From NCBI GenBank assembly GCA_002310055.1, contig DBXS01000025.1:12992-76991 (forward strand): a DNA stretch of 64,000 nucleotides. Reading direction: 5' to 3'. Below the pieces are notes generated by a model. It did no database searches. It saw only the letters and a list, made by a program, of their open reading frames with translations, and was not told where the DNA came from. The position numbers and the translations under genes were made by a program. The DNA is from Clostridiales bacterium UBA1206. Lineage in GTDB: Bacteria; Bacillota; Clostridia; Oscillospirales; CAG-382. How positions within the stretch are numbered: position 1 is the stretch's first letter; each line of letters begins with the position of its first letter. This document shows, piece by piece, positions 29,601 through 36,326 of this stretch.

Positions 29601-29767
29601 ACGAGGCTGCCCGGCACTTTGAATGCGACGCCGGGGTCGGAGAAGCCGGTACCGGTAAGCCAAAGATATCCTTCATGTGCGGGGCTGCCGCTTGCGGAAG
29701 CAAAGACCGCAAAAGCGGAAAACAGTATCGCAGCAGAAATGACCAGACTCAGGAGCCTTTTTTTCAT
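26651..29767 (-). CDS. Large secreted dockerin plus leucine-rich-repeat protein (copy C)
   Basis: The 1038-residue protein has a signal peptide (1-26), an unrecognised N-terminal domain (about 27-215, rich in aromatic and Asp residues and perhaps carbohydrate- or surface-binding), and an acidic SSETSEEDD linker. Two dockerin repeats (about 230-295: GDYNNDGTVNSNDAIYLLRH and DITGDCKVDSNDAIHLLRH) and some 28-30 BspA-type LRR_5 repeats follow (about 310-1010). It ends in a shared YSGTKAQWEAIEK-type cap. It is more AT-rich in codon use than the housekeeping genes. Secreted LRR_5 proteins often act in adhesion. The dockerin suggests attachment to a cohesin partner. Confidence 0.85.
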   Translation of the reverse strand: MKKRLLSLVISAAILFSAFAVFASASGSPAHEGYLWLTGTGFSDPGVAFKVPGSLVSDAPLTIRALVYFSEDCENDDGCVFLNCYSYAVEDSTSFDYLIAYNDYATDSTVEKGKWTEVVNTGFNPYAGTYGYYENTNTAPGMLTLGIGFYNATGTICVGYIILEQEGAEIWSIDFSEGFDVNDPVDCAKVIPGGLINMTDENRGVSWDCVNSPVIIEESSETSEEDDTLGILGDYNNDGTVNSNDAIYLLRHVLFPNEYPLESVYNDITGDCKVDSNDAIHLLRHVLFPNDFSILPFSEGLAYTVNDDGETCTITGPGTFNGNHLNVPLTINDYIVTDIQEEAFDDCSVYDSITIPVTVTYVGDNAFSNAPGLVCTVYTSSDAYYSYDAFDGVKGIHLIIPEGINSVWGGKDYPWGGSACYYNSFASSLIEVTLPKSLTTIATEAFSECRNLEKINIPENVTSIKEDAFYGCVSLKELEIPAKTNYIANSAFAFCGGLEQITVNSRNTVYFSKNNCLICKDDNTLMRSAGNSSIPSDGSVNNIGDYAFSGCATLTVANIPGCITGVGNYAFASCEALRYLTVSEGVESFGEYVFEYCNSLVDVVLPDSITTVGDGLFYCCESLHSVYMPKDLTSIGHDTFCNCTSLTILNVPETVTYIGRYAFYKCESLKSIGIPDSVTVIDQYAFSGCRSLGSITLPANLTAISNYCFKDCASLRSAKPPKGVTSIGAYAFQNCSKLETAILPESVTSIGACAYDNCTSLWLVSLPSGLEIITSAAFYGCRALTSINIPSGVTEIDYRAFYDCRALTDVNIPGTVKTIGGSAFEDCSSMTTVVLHEGTETIGSYAFAYCSSLTSINLPESLVTIGSDAFKETALDIETHENGLIYIGTQNNPYKFLCDVESTDQSTYSLNPATVHINGSAFRDCSSMISIVIPENVETIGNYAFQNCSGLTSVVLPEGVTDIGYSAFTGCSSLVSIRIPVSVTYIDGHVFDASAKDIYYSGTKAQWEAIEKDYSWNYYNWSDKCNLTVHCTDGNIIP

Positions 29768-29817
29768 GTTGTTCCAACCTTTCCGCGCGCGCAGATTTTA
29801 CGGCGCGCACACAGATA

Positions 29818-29845
29818 ATTATAATGCAAAACTTATCAAAGTCAA
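29818..29845 (-). promoter_or_regulatory. Promoter of the large LRR gene
   Basis: On the minus strand TTGACT (29845-29840), a 16-base spacer and TATAAT (29823-29818). The spacing matches the promoter of copies A and B, which suggests shared control. Confidence 0.8.
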
Positions 29846-29942
29846 TAGATTTTAAATAAAAATATTTCTTTTGGCGCGCCTCGAGCGACGCGATCTCTTT
29901 ATACGGCGAAGCGGTATTCCATGCCGCGCAGCGTGTATAGTT

Positions 29943-29974
29943 GAAAAAAGCCGCCTGGTCTGGCGGCTTTTTTC
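29943..29974. terminator. Terminator of the oxidoreductase gene, bidirectional
   Basis: GAAAAAAGCCGCC (29943-29955) pairs with GGCGGCTTTTTTC (29962-29974). The A/T runs make it work on either strand. It lies 20 bases after the stop of the minus-strand gene. Confidence 0.85.
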
Positions 29975-29993
29975 AGATTCTATTTACTTCAGG

Positions 29994-31058
29994 TCAATCC
30001 AGCACTATTTCTTTTCCGCTTGCGGAAGAATCGTACATCGCCTGCATCATCTTGGCGGTGATTATGACGGTGTCGATATGCGAGGGGAGTTTTTCGCCGG
30101 TGCGGATGCAGCGGACGAAAGAATCGATCTCGGTCTGGAAATGCTGGTTGGGGGTGAACTTGGGTTTGGTGGAAACGAGGCAGCCGCAAGCGGTGGTCCA
30201 CAGAGTGAAGTCGCCGCCGTACTGGAGTCTTATGCCGCCTTTGGTGCCGATGAAATCAATGTAGGATTCGCCTATGCCGATGTTCTGCGCCCACGCGCCG
30301 TTGAAGGTGATGGTCGGGCCGGAGGTGCGGACGAAGCCGGTGACGAAGTCGTCGACGTCGTAGGTGCCGTTCAGATCCTTGGTGTTTTCGGCCCACATCG
30401 ATTCGTAAACGTAGTTCTTCATATCAACGCCCAGTTTGGAAAACGCCTTTGCCGAAACGGTCTTGGGAGTGGGATCGCCCATGCAGTACATAACTATATC
30501 AAGGTAGTGGACGCCCCAGTCTATGAGGACGCCGCCGCCGGAGATCTCGTTGGTGGTGAAAGCGCCGCCCAGGCCGGGTATGGAGCGCTGCGAACGGAAG
30601 CTGACGTACACGTGGTATACTTCGCCCAGGTCGCCGCGCTGGATCATTTCGCGGATCTTGTTGACTGCGGCGTTGAAACGGTTGACGACGCCGATGTTGA
30701 GCACTTTGCCGTATTTATGCTGCGCTTCTTGCATCTTGAGCGCGTCGGCATAGGTGCGGGCGGCGGGTTTTTCGCACAGCACGTTCTTGCCGGCGGCGAG
30801 CGCGTCGCACGAAATGGTCATATGCATCCTGTTGGGGGTACATACCGAGACCGCTTCGACTTCGGGATCGTTTATTACGTCGTGATAATCCACGCACGCC
30901 TTGCCGCATTTGTATTTTTCAACGGCGGCGTCGGCTCTTTCGGGGATGATATCGCAGAAATACTTGATCTCCACGTCGGGATTGTTGAGGTAAGCGGGGA
31001 TATGCGCGTTATTGGCGATGGTACCGCATCCGATGATGCCTATTTTCATTTTTGCCAT
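29994..31058 (-). CDS. Gfo/Idh/MocA-family NAD(P)-dependent oxidoreductase
   Basis: These enzymes oxidise or reduce sugars, inositols and related compounds. The 353-residue protein has the Rossmann motif GIIGCGTIANNAHIPAY at its N-terminus, the family CEKPAA motif near residue 95, and the GGGVLIDWGVHYLDIV stretch (about 178) with the usual catalytic histidine region. I chose the ATG at 31058, which follows GGAGG by eight bases, over an in-frame ATG 21 codons upstream. The substrate is not clear. No transporter or sugar-kinase gene is next to it. Confidence 0.88.
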   Translation of the reverse strand: MAKMKIGIIGCGTIANNAHIPAYLNNPDVEIKYFCDIIPERADAAVEKYKCGKACVDYHDVINDPEVEAVSVCTPNRMHMTISCDALAAGKNVLCEKPAARTYADALKMQEAQHKYGKVLNIGVVNRFNAAVNKIREMIQRGDLGEVYHVYVSFRSQRSIPGLGGAFTTNEISGGGVLIDWGVHYLDIVMYCMGDPTPKTVSAKAFSKLGVDMKNYVYESMWAENTKDLNGTYDVDDFVTGFVRTSGPTITFNGAWAQNIGIGESYIDFIGTKGGIRLQYGGDFTLWTTACGCLVSTKPKFTPNQHFQTEIDSFVRCIRTGEKLPSHIDTVIITAKMMQAMYDSSASGKEIVLD

Positions 31059-31215
31059 TTGATGTATTCCTCCATACATTTTTGTTATCATAAGTTTATC
31101 ACACAAGCGGTGTAAAATCAAGAGAAAAATAAAAATTCTGCCGCCGTATTTACCGTATTTTGTGTGCGTGCGCGCAATTTGCGGCCATATCTTGGGCGCG
31201 CGCGTTCCGTTTTGC

Positions 31216-31244
31216 TTGACAAGAAGAAAAAAAGGCGTTATAAT
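31216..31244 (+). promoter_or_regulatory. Promoter of radC-dut
   Basis: Consensus TTGACA at 31216-31221, a 17-base spacer and consensus TATAAT at 31239-31244. radC starts 45 bases downstream. Confidence 0.9.
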
Positions 31245-31288
31245 CAGTATGCAAGATCATAAAAACAACGCTCCGGAGGAAAACGAGT

Positions 31289-32011
31289 TTGGAAGAAGAG
31301 ACCCACGAAGGCCACCGCAAGCGCCTGCGCGACAAGTATATCCTGGGCGGACCCGCCGCTTTGGGCGAAACGGGTGTGCTCGAGCTGCTGCTCACCTACG
31401 CGCTCCCGCGCCGCGACGTGCTGCCGCTGGCAAAATCGCTTATCGCGCGGTTCGGTACGCTGGAAAACGTATTTGCCGCCAGCGTGGGAACGCTGCTTTC
31501 GACCGGGCTGCTAAGCGAAAACGCCGCCGTGTTCATACATCTCGCGGGCGAACGCGCCTATTTGCGGCCCGCGCTTTCCGGGACATCCTCCGTCCCCGAC
31601 GATAATACCGCCGCCGGGATATTTGCGGAAGTGTTCAAAGGAGCCGATAAGGAATCTGTCTACGTGCTGTGCCTGAACAAAGACCGCGAGCTGCTGTACC
31701 GCGGCACGGTGTTCGAAGGCGATATCAATTCGGTCCGGTTCCGTATACGCGACGTGACCGAGCCGGTCGTCTACAGCCGGGCGGAGCTGGTGTATCTGGG
31801 GCACAACCATATTTCTGGTTCGGTGTATCCGTCGGGCTTCGATCTGGACACCACGCGCCGCATAGCCGATTCGCTCGCCAGCAACGACGCCGAGCTTCTG
31901 GAACATTTTATAGTGTGCGGCACAAGCGTTATGGGCGTAAAAGAGGCGACTTCCGGGGCGCGGGAAGAAGCAAAAAAAGAAAACGGACAAAAAAAGGAAG
32001 AAGAAAAATGA
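31289..32011 (+). CDS. radC: RadC/JAB-domain protein
   Basis: The 240-residue protein starts with TTG behind GGAGGA. Residues about 1-95 form the helix-hairpin-helix-like N-terminal half (HRKRLRDKY, GVLELLLTYALPRRDVLPLAKSLI). The C-terminal JAB metalloprotease-like domain has LGHNHISGSVYPSGFDLDTT, matching the RadC motif HNHPSG-x-x-x-PS-x-x-D with Ile for Pro. A Lys/Glu-rich tail ends the protein. The true role of RadC is unsettled. The stop overlaps the dut start in an ATGA, so translation is probably coupled. Confidence 0.88.
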   Translation: MEEETHEGHRKRLRDKYILGGPAALGETGVLELLLTYALPRRDVLPLAKSLIARFGTLENVFAASVGTLLSTGLLSENAAVFIHLAGERAYLRPALSGTSSVPDDNTAAGIFAEVFKGADKESVYVLCLNKDRELLYRGTVFEGDINSVRFRIRDVTEPVVYSRAELVYLGHNHISGSVYPSGFDLDTTRRIADSLASNDAELLEHFIVCGTSVMGVKEATSGAREEAKKENGQKKEEEK

Positions 32012-32505
32012 TACAGACGGCAGTAATGTTTTCCATGAACGGCAACCGTATCGCGCGGTTCGAAAAAGTGGCGAGCGGTATTTCGGGCATCGCGCCGGAA
32101 GACGTCATACTCCCCGTGCGCGCCACGTCCGGTTCCGCCGGCTACGATATCCGCACGCCGTTCGCGTTCACGCTCGAACCGGGGCAGAGCACGGCGATAT
32201 GCACGGGGCTAAGGTGTTTTATGCAGCCCGGCTGGGTGCTTATGATTTTCCCGCGGTCGGGACTGGGGCGCAAATACCGCCTGCGGCTGGATAACACCAC
32301 CGGAATAATCGACAGCGACTACTATTATTCGCAGAACCAGGGGCATATAATAGTCCCCATCACCAACTGCGGCGACAAAACGCTTACGCTCGCCAAAGGC
32401 GAATCGTTCTGCCAGGGCGTTTTCGTGCCGTTCGGCATAACTTACGACGATAACGCCACCGCCGTACGCGACGGCGGCTTCGGCAGCACCGATATCAAAA
32501 AATAA
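32008..32505 (+). CDS. dut: dUTP diphosphatase
   Basis: dUTPase splits dUTP to dUMP, which keeps uracil out of DNA and feeds thymidylate synthesis. The 165-residue protein has all five family motifs in order: ATSGSAGYDIR (1), PRSGLGRK (2), TGIIDSDYY (3, with the catalytic Asp), KGESFCQGVFVPF (4) and RDGGFGSTD (5). Motif 3 is followed by YYSQNQGHI instead of the common RGEI. I placed the start at the ATG that overlaps the radC stop. In-frame Met codons further upstream lie inside radC. Confidence 0.92.
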   Translation: MIQTAVMFSMNGNRIARFEKVASGISGIAPEDVILPVRATSGSAGYDIRTPFAFTLEPGQSTAICTGLRCFMQPGWVLMIFPRSGLGRKYRLRLDNTTGIIDSDYYYSQNQGHIIVPITNCGDKTLTLAKGESFCQGVFVPFGITYDDNATAVRDGGFGSTDIKK

Positions 32506-32524
32506 CAAAAAAGGAGCAACTGTT

Positions 32525-32983
32525 ATGAAATGTCCCGCTTGCGCATACGAAGAAAGCAAAGTCGTCGACAGCCGCCCTTCGCCCGACGGCAACATGATCC
32601 GCCGCCGCCGCGAGTGCCTGGCCTGCGGCAAACGGTTCACCACCTATGAAACCATAGAGACCGCGCCGCTGGTGGTCGTCAAGCGCGATAAATCGCGCGA
32701 GGCGTACGACCGCAGCAAGGTGCTTTCGTCCATAATCCGCTGCTGCGACAAACGGCAGGTCTCCCGCCGGCAGATGGAGGAAATGGTCACCGAGATCGAA
32801 TATAAGCTGCAGAATTCATTGAGCGGCGAAGTCGCCTCGACCGAGATCGGCAAACTCGTCATGGATAAACTGCGCGAAGTCGACGAAGTCGCCTATATCC
32901 GTTTCGCCTCGGTCTACCGCCGGTTCCGCGACGTGGGCGACTTTATGGAAGAACTCAAAAAGCTGAGCGAAGAAAAGAAATAG
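32525..32983 (+). CDS. nrdR: Ribonucleotide reductase repressor NrdR
   Basis: NrdR is a zinc-ribbon and ATP-cone repressor of ribonucleotide reductase genes. The 152-residue protein starts MKCPACAYEESKVVDSRPS, with the C-x2-C pairs of the zinc ribbon (CPAC, CLAC), followed by the ATP-cone VVKRDKSREAYDRSKV. Its length is typical. It follows dut by 19 bases behind AAGGAG, and both serve dNTP balance. The last 88 bases are repeated at 34052-34139, beyond the next gene. Confidence 0.96.
   Translation: MKCPACAYEESKVVDSRPSPDGNMIRRRRECLACGKRFTTYETIETAPLVVVKRDKSREAYDRSKVLSSIIRCCDKRQVSRRQMEEMVTEIEYKLQNSLSGEVASTEIGKLVMDKLREVDEVAYIRFASVYRRFRDVGDFMEELKKLSEEKK
32896..32983 (+). repeat. 88-bp direct repeat, copy A (3' end of nrdR)
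   Basis: This stretch is the last 29 codons of nrdR, including its TAG. It is identical, apart from one base, to 34052-34139. The two copies are in the same orientation and 1068 bases apart, with one lipoprotein gene between them. Confidence 0.97.
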
Positions 32984-33017
32984 AGCTTTACGTCATTATG
33001 TGTTTTCAAGGAAGTGA

Positions 33018-33131
33018 AGCGGAACATATATATCTGGCGGAAAGCAAAGAGTGCATTTAGATGAAAATGTTGTTATAAATCCATTGATGTTTTATCCGAA
33101 CGTGGAATTTACGTTTGTGGGCGAAAGTTAA
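33018..33131 (+). pseudogene. Possible C-terminal remnant of an unidentified protein
   Basis: A stop at 33015-33017 is followed by an open stretch of 37 codons without a usable start, ending in TAA at 33129-33131. It reads SGTYISGGKQR to NVEFTFVGES. Its regular beta-strand-like pattern looks like a real protein end cut off on its left side. It lies at the left edge of the segment inserted after nrdR. I do not recognise the family. Confidence 0.3.
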
Positions 33132-33142
33132 GGAGGCCAATT

Positions 33143-34048
33143 ATGAAAAACAGGATCATTATAATTCTTCTGCTGCTTGTTTTTGCAATAGTTTTTTCTT
33201 CTTGCTCAAACAGCCATGATGTGTCGTCCGAAGACCCTGCCGAACGTTCCGGAACGGCTGCGGTATCCGAGTTCGCCGAAAGCTCGATACCGTCTGAAAC
33301 AAGCGAATTGGAAGAAGGTTCAACAGATTTGTCGACTGTCGAAGAAGAATCTTCCGAAGAAATATCCGAAGAACCGAGCGAAGAAACGTCCGACGTTCCA
33401 ATAGAAATACAAGTTGAGTTTCAACTTGCATACGAGGGGCAGTATTATCCGATATTCGGCTTTGACGATTTTGACAGATCCAAAACGAAATACTTTGAAG
33501 AATATATGAACTGCGATACGTTGTTGTTCCGTATATGGCAGGAATGTATGACTAACAGAAATGTCAGAACCGAGTATAAAGACGTTTATGAGTTGTTGAC
33601 AAGAAAAATAATGCCGGGCTTCACCGGCGATCCTTTGTCGCTGCCGGTAGAGTATTATCTCATCAGGTCCACAGGCGTAACAAAAGAACAGTATACGTTT
33701 ATGTACAGCGAAGAGAATCCCAATAAGGATAAGTTCGTGGGTTATCGACCAAACGCCGAAGAGATCGATATACTGTTTTCGGGCGACTATGATCTTATTA
33801 TGAAAGAGTTGAAAGCGTTTAACGTTTATTACTACGACGGGGCTTTGTACAGAATAGATTATGAATTAGCCGCCCTTTTGAGAGAAAACGATCCGATCCT
33901 TGCGGAAATGGCGGAGAAGGGCGAGCTTAAAGAGTTTATAGATTATGCTTTGCCGCTGATAGAAGAATACGCCGGCGGCAGCGACGGTGAAATCAGCATT
34001 AACGTCCTTACGGCACTTAAAAACAAATTCTGGCCGGAAAACAGTTAA
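33143..34048 (+). CDS. Lipoprotein of unknown function inserted after nrdR
   Basis: The 301-residue protein has a signal peptide with lipobox IVFSSC, then a Ser/Glu-rich linker (about 22-95), and a soluble domain of about 200 residues that is rich in Tyr, Glu and Asp. I see no known motif. The domain has several short helical stretches such as EYMNCDTLLFRIWQE and ADIRIP-free, aromatic-rich segments. The start follows AAGGAGG by seven bases. Its codon use is more A/T-rich than that of radC-dut-nrdR. It lies between two copies of the nrdR 3' end and is probably acquired. Confidence 0.7.
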   Translation: MKNRIIIILLLLVFAIVFSSCSNSHDVSSEDPAERSGTAAVSEFAESSIPSETSELEEGSTDLSTVEEESSEEISEEPSEETSDVPIEIQVEFQLAYEGQYYPIFGFDDFDRSKTKYFEEYMNCDTLLFRIWQECMTNRNVRTEYKDVYELLTRKIMPGFTGDPLSLPVEYYLIRSTGVTKEQYTFMYSEENPNKDKFVGYRPNAEEIDILFSGDYDLIMKELKAFNVYYYDGALYRIDYELAALLRENDPILAEMAEKGELKEFIDYALPLIEEYAGGSDGEISINVLTALKNKFWPENS

Positions 34049-34051
34049 TTT

Positions 34052-34139
34052 TATCCGTTTCGCCTCGGTCTACCGCCGGTTCCGCGACGTGGGCGACTTT
34101 ATGGAAGAGCTCAAAAAGCTGAGCGAAGAAAAGAAATAG
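34052..34139 (+). repeat. 88-bp direct repeat, copy B (displaced nrdR 3' end)
   Basis: This copy matches 32896-32983 at 87 of 88 bases and includes the TAG. The one difference turns a GAA codon into GAG, which is silent in the nrdR frame. It begins four bases after the lipoprotein stop and has no start, so it is a gene fragment. Confidence 0.97.
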
Positions 34140-34202
34140 CGTTTCAAAAGCGCCCGTAATTGTCTTTTCTGGCGCAGTTTTGTGTCCGCATGCGCTTTCG
34201 TG

Positions 34203-34231
34203 TTGACATATCGCGCCGCGGATGGTAATAT
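34203..34231 (+). promoter_or_regulatory. Promoter of the solute-binding lipoprotein gene
   Basis: TTGACA at 34203-34208, a 17-base spacer and TAATAT at 34226-34231. An AGAAAGGA ribosome-binding site lies eight bases before the ATG at 34263. Confidence 0.75.
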
Positions 34232-34262
34232 CATAGCAGTATATACAGAAAGGAAAACGATC

Positions 34263-35792
34263 ATGAAAAAAACACTTGCGTTAATATGCGCGCTCGTTAT
34301 GCTGCTTTCGCTGCTGCTCGCTTCTTGCGGCGGCGACAAGCCCGCCGAAGATTCCAAGGCGGAAACCTCCGTCCCGGCGGAAGACTCGTCGGCGGCGGAT
34401 GGATCCGGGACCGAACCCGTTTCGGAGTCCGACGAGGATCGGTATCTCGACGAAAACGGTAAATACGTCAACAAAAACCAGGTCCCGTTCAACGAAGACT
34501 GGAAACAGCGCAAGGAATTCCGCGTGCTCGTTTACAGCAACAACGTGCAGACGACCTATTTCAGCGAAGAGATAGAATCGTTTTACGAAACGACCGACGA
34601 CAAGATACGCGAAGCGGTCGACACCCGCAACCGCGAAATAGAAGACAAATACGGCATAACCGTAAAAGCGGTCGCGGTCGATGACGTCGCGAGCAGATTG
34701 CGCGATTCGCTCGCCTCTGATCCGGTCTGCGACGCCGCAATGCCGTTTATGTACGCCGCGGCGGTGTTCGCGCAGGACGGACAGCTGTACGATCTGTGCG
34801 ATTTTGAAGGATATCTCGATATCTACGCACCGTGGTGGGATCAGAACGCAAACGAAAGTCTTTCTATTGCAAACAAGATATACTTTACGACGGGCGACAT
34901 TTCCATAATGCAGAAAATAGTCAGCGGCGGCCTGGCGTTCAACAAAAAGCTTTTGGACAGCTATTTCCCCGGGCTCGATATTTACGAGCTGGTCGATCGC
35001 GGCGAATGGACTTTTGACAAGTATTATTCTATGTGCAAAGAGGTAACCCACGATCTCAATGACGACGGCGTGATGGACGAAAACGATTTCTGGGGCGCGC
35101 TCAGCGCCGGTTCCAATCTGTATTTTTCCGGCGGCGAACCGCTTTGCTCCAAAGACCCGAACGATTATCCGGTAATCAACATAGGCAACAACGAAAGATC
35201 CATAGCCATAATGCAAAAAGCGCTCGAGCTCTTAAACGACAAGCGCACGTGGAACATCACCGCGGACGAATTCACCGTGCAGGCGGGCAAATGGGATACG
35301 CTGGTGCGCATATTCGGCGAAGGCAGGGCGCTGTTCGCCGGCGCGCTCGCTTCGGCTATTAAGAAATACCGCAAATACGACGTCGTTTTCGGTATCGTTC
35401 CCGCGCCCAAATACGACGTCGAGCAGGACGGCTACCACGGCAGATGCAGCAACGTGGCGTACGGCGTGTGCATCCCCACCAACGTGGAAGACCCGTATTT
35501 TTCGGCGTATATGCTCGACCTTTTGGCGGTTGGCGGCAAGAATTACCTGACCAAAGCGTATTATGAAGCCACGCTCAAGGGCAAGGATATGGACACCGCC
35601 GAAGACGAGCGTATGCTTGACCTCGTTTACAGCGGAATATTCTACGATATTTCCGCCGTTTACAGAATAAATGAACTCGAAGATCTGCTCAAGCTCGACC
35701 AGCCCGACCAGTTCAGCCAGCAGCTCCAGTCGGTCCTCCCCATAGTGGAAGGCAAACTTGAAGAAATCGTCGAGAGGTACGAAAATAATTGA
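34263..35792 (+). CDS. Extracellular solute-binding lipoprotein
   Basis: The 509-residue protein starts MKKTLALICALVML and has lipobox LLLASC (Cys22), a Ser/Glu/Asp linker (to about 60) and a two-lobe solute-binding fold. Cues for the family-1-like extracellular solute-binding group are GGLAFNKKLLDSY, RGEWTFDKYYSMCKEV, an EF-hand-like DLNDDGVMDENDFWG, and VVFGIVPAPKYDVEQDGYHG. Such proteins hand sugars or oligosaccharides to ABC permeases, but no permease gene is beside it. The upstream in-frame extension lacks a ribosome-binding site. A perfect terminator follows. Confidence 0.82.
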   Translation: MKKTLALICALVMLLSLLLASCGGDKPAEDSKAETSVPAEDSSAADGSGTEPVSESDEDRYLDENGKYVNKNQVPFNEDWKQRKEFRVLVYSNNVQTTYFSEEIESFYETTDDKIREAVDTRNREIEDKYGITVKAVAVDDVASRLRDSLASDPVCDAAMPFMYAAAVFAQDGQLYDLCDFEGYLDIYAPWWDQNANESLSIANKIYFTTGDISIMQKIVSGGLAFNKKLLDSYFPGLDIYELVDRGEWTFDKYYSMCKEVTHDLNDDGVMDENDFWGALSAGSNLYFSGGEPLCSKDPNDYPVINIGNNERSIAIMQKALELLNDKRTWNITADEFTVQAGKWDTLVRIFGEGRALFAGALASAIKKYRKYDVVFGIVPAPKYDVEQDGYHGRCSNVAYGVCIPTNVEDPYFSAYMLDLLAVGGKNYLTKAYYEATLKGKDMDTAEDERMLDLVYSGIFYDISAVYRINELEDLLKLDQPDQFSQQLQSVLPIVEGKLEEIVERYENN

Positions 35793-35810
35793 CAGAACAA
35801 TATAAAAACG

Positions 35811-35848
35811 CTCCCGAAAAGCGAATTTCGCTTTTCGGGAGATTTTTT
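35811..35848 (+). terminator. Intrinsic terminator of the solute-binding gene
   Basis: CTCCCGAAAAGCGA and TCGCTTTTCGGGAG (35811-35841) form a 14-bp stem with a three-base loop, followed by ATTTTTTGT. Confidence 0.92.
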
Positions 35849-35849
35849 G

Positions 35850-35904
35850 TCGATATAGATCCCTTGTAGGATCTTTGATATGCTCCGTTCCGGAACTCGA
35901 TATG
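35850..35904. repeat. GATATR/hairpin array, left flank of the four-helix gene
   Basis: Three degenerate copies of YCGATATR/TTGATATG (35850-35857, 35875-35882, 35897-35904) alternate with small hairpins: GATCC/GGATC, GTTCC/GGAAC and CC-TTGC-GG. The design is the same as that of the better-preserved array at 36327-36538. Confidence 0.65.
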
Positions 35905-35943
35905 CCTTGCGGAAGGTCTTGTTCACGATACCGTCATGCTTGT

Positions 35944-36312
35944 TTATGAGATAGCAGATGTGCTTTTTTCAGTATTTTTCTTTGCAGTGGTGATGGAAGC
36001 GATCAGTTTTCTGCGAATCGTTCCGCACTTGTCTGACACTGTTTTATACTGATACTCCGATAAAGAATGAACTTTGTATAGGATTTCAAGCCAATATTCC
36101 GTTTCATAACACTCTTTCAGTGAGATTTCCAGTTTGCTTATAAAATCTGCTCTGCTGTGAGCATATTTTGCTTCATGCGCGTTTGCTCCTATAGAAGAAC
36201 TCGAACGAAGCAACTGATTCGTAAATACGGATTTCGCCTTTATCAAATCACATAATTCTGTAACTTCAACAGTCAGCTCAACGGCGAGTTCTTTTATTGT
36301 TTTTTCTTCCAT
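35944..36312 (-). CDS. Four-helix-bundle protein (23S rRNA IVS protein / S23 family)
   Basis: The 122-residue protein is all-helical. It starts MEEKTIKELAVELTVEVTEL and has the family core LLRSSSSIGANAHEAKYAHSRADFISKLEISLKECYETEYWL, split here by ordinary residues. This matches the four-helix-bundle proteins first known from intervening sequences in 23S rRNA genes and fold-related to the Avd protein of retroelements. An AAAGGAT ribosome-binding site precedes the ATG. The gene is bracketed by GATATR/hairpin arrays and is more AT-rich than its surroundings. No reverse transcriptase or rRNA gene is near. Its function here is unknown. Confidence 0.8.
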   Translation of the reverse strand: MEEKTIKELAVELTVEVTELCDLIKAKSVFTNQLLRSSSSIGANAHEAKYAHSRADFISKLEISLKECYETEYWLEILYKVHSLSEYQYKTVSDKCGTIRRKLIASITTAKKNTEKSTSAIS

Positions 36313-36326
36313 TCTTTATCCTTTCC

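Noticed and set aside
35944..36312. The four-helix gene as Avd of a diversity-generating retroelement
   Set aside because: No reverse transcriptase and no template/variable repeat pair are present in the neighbourhood.
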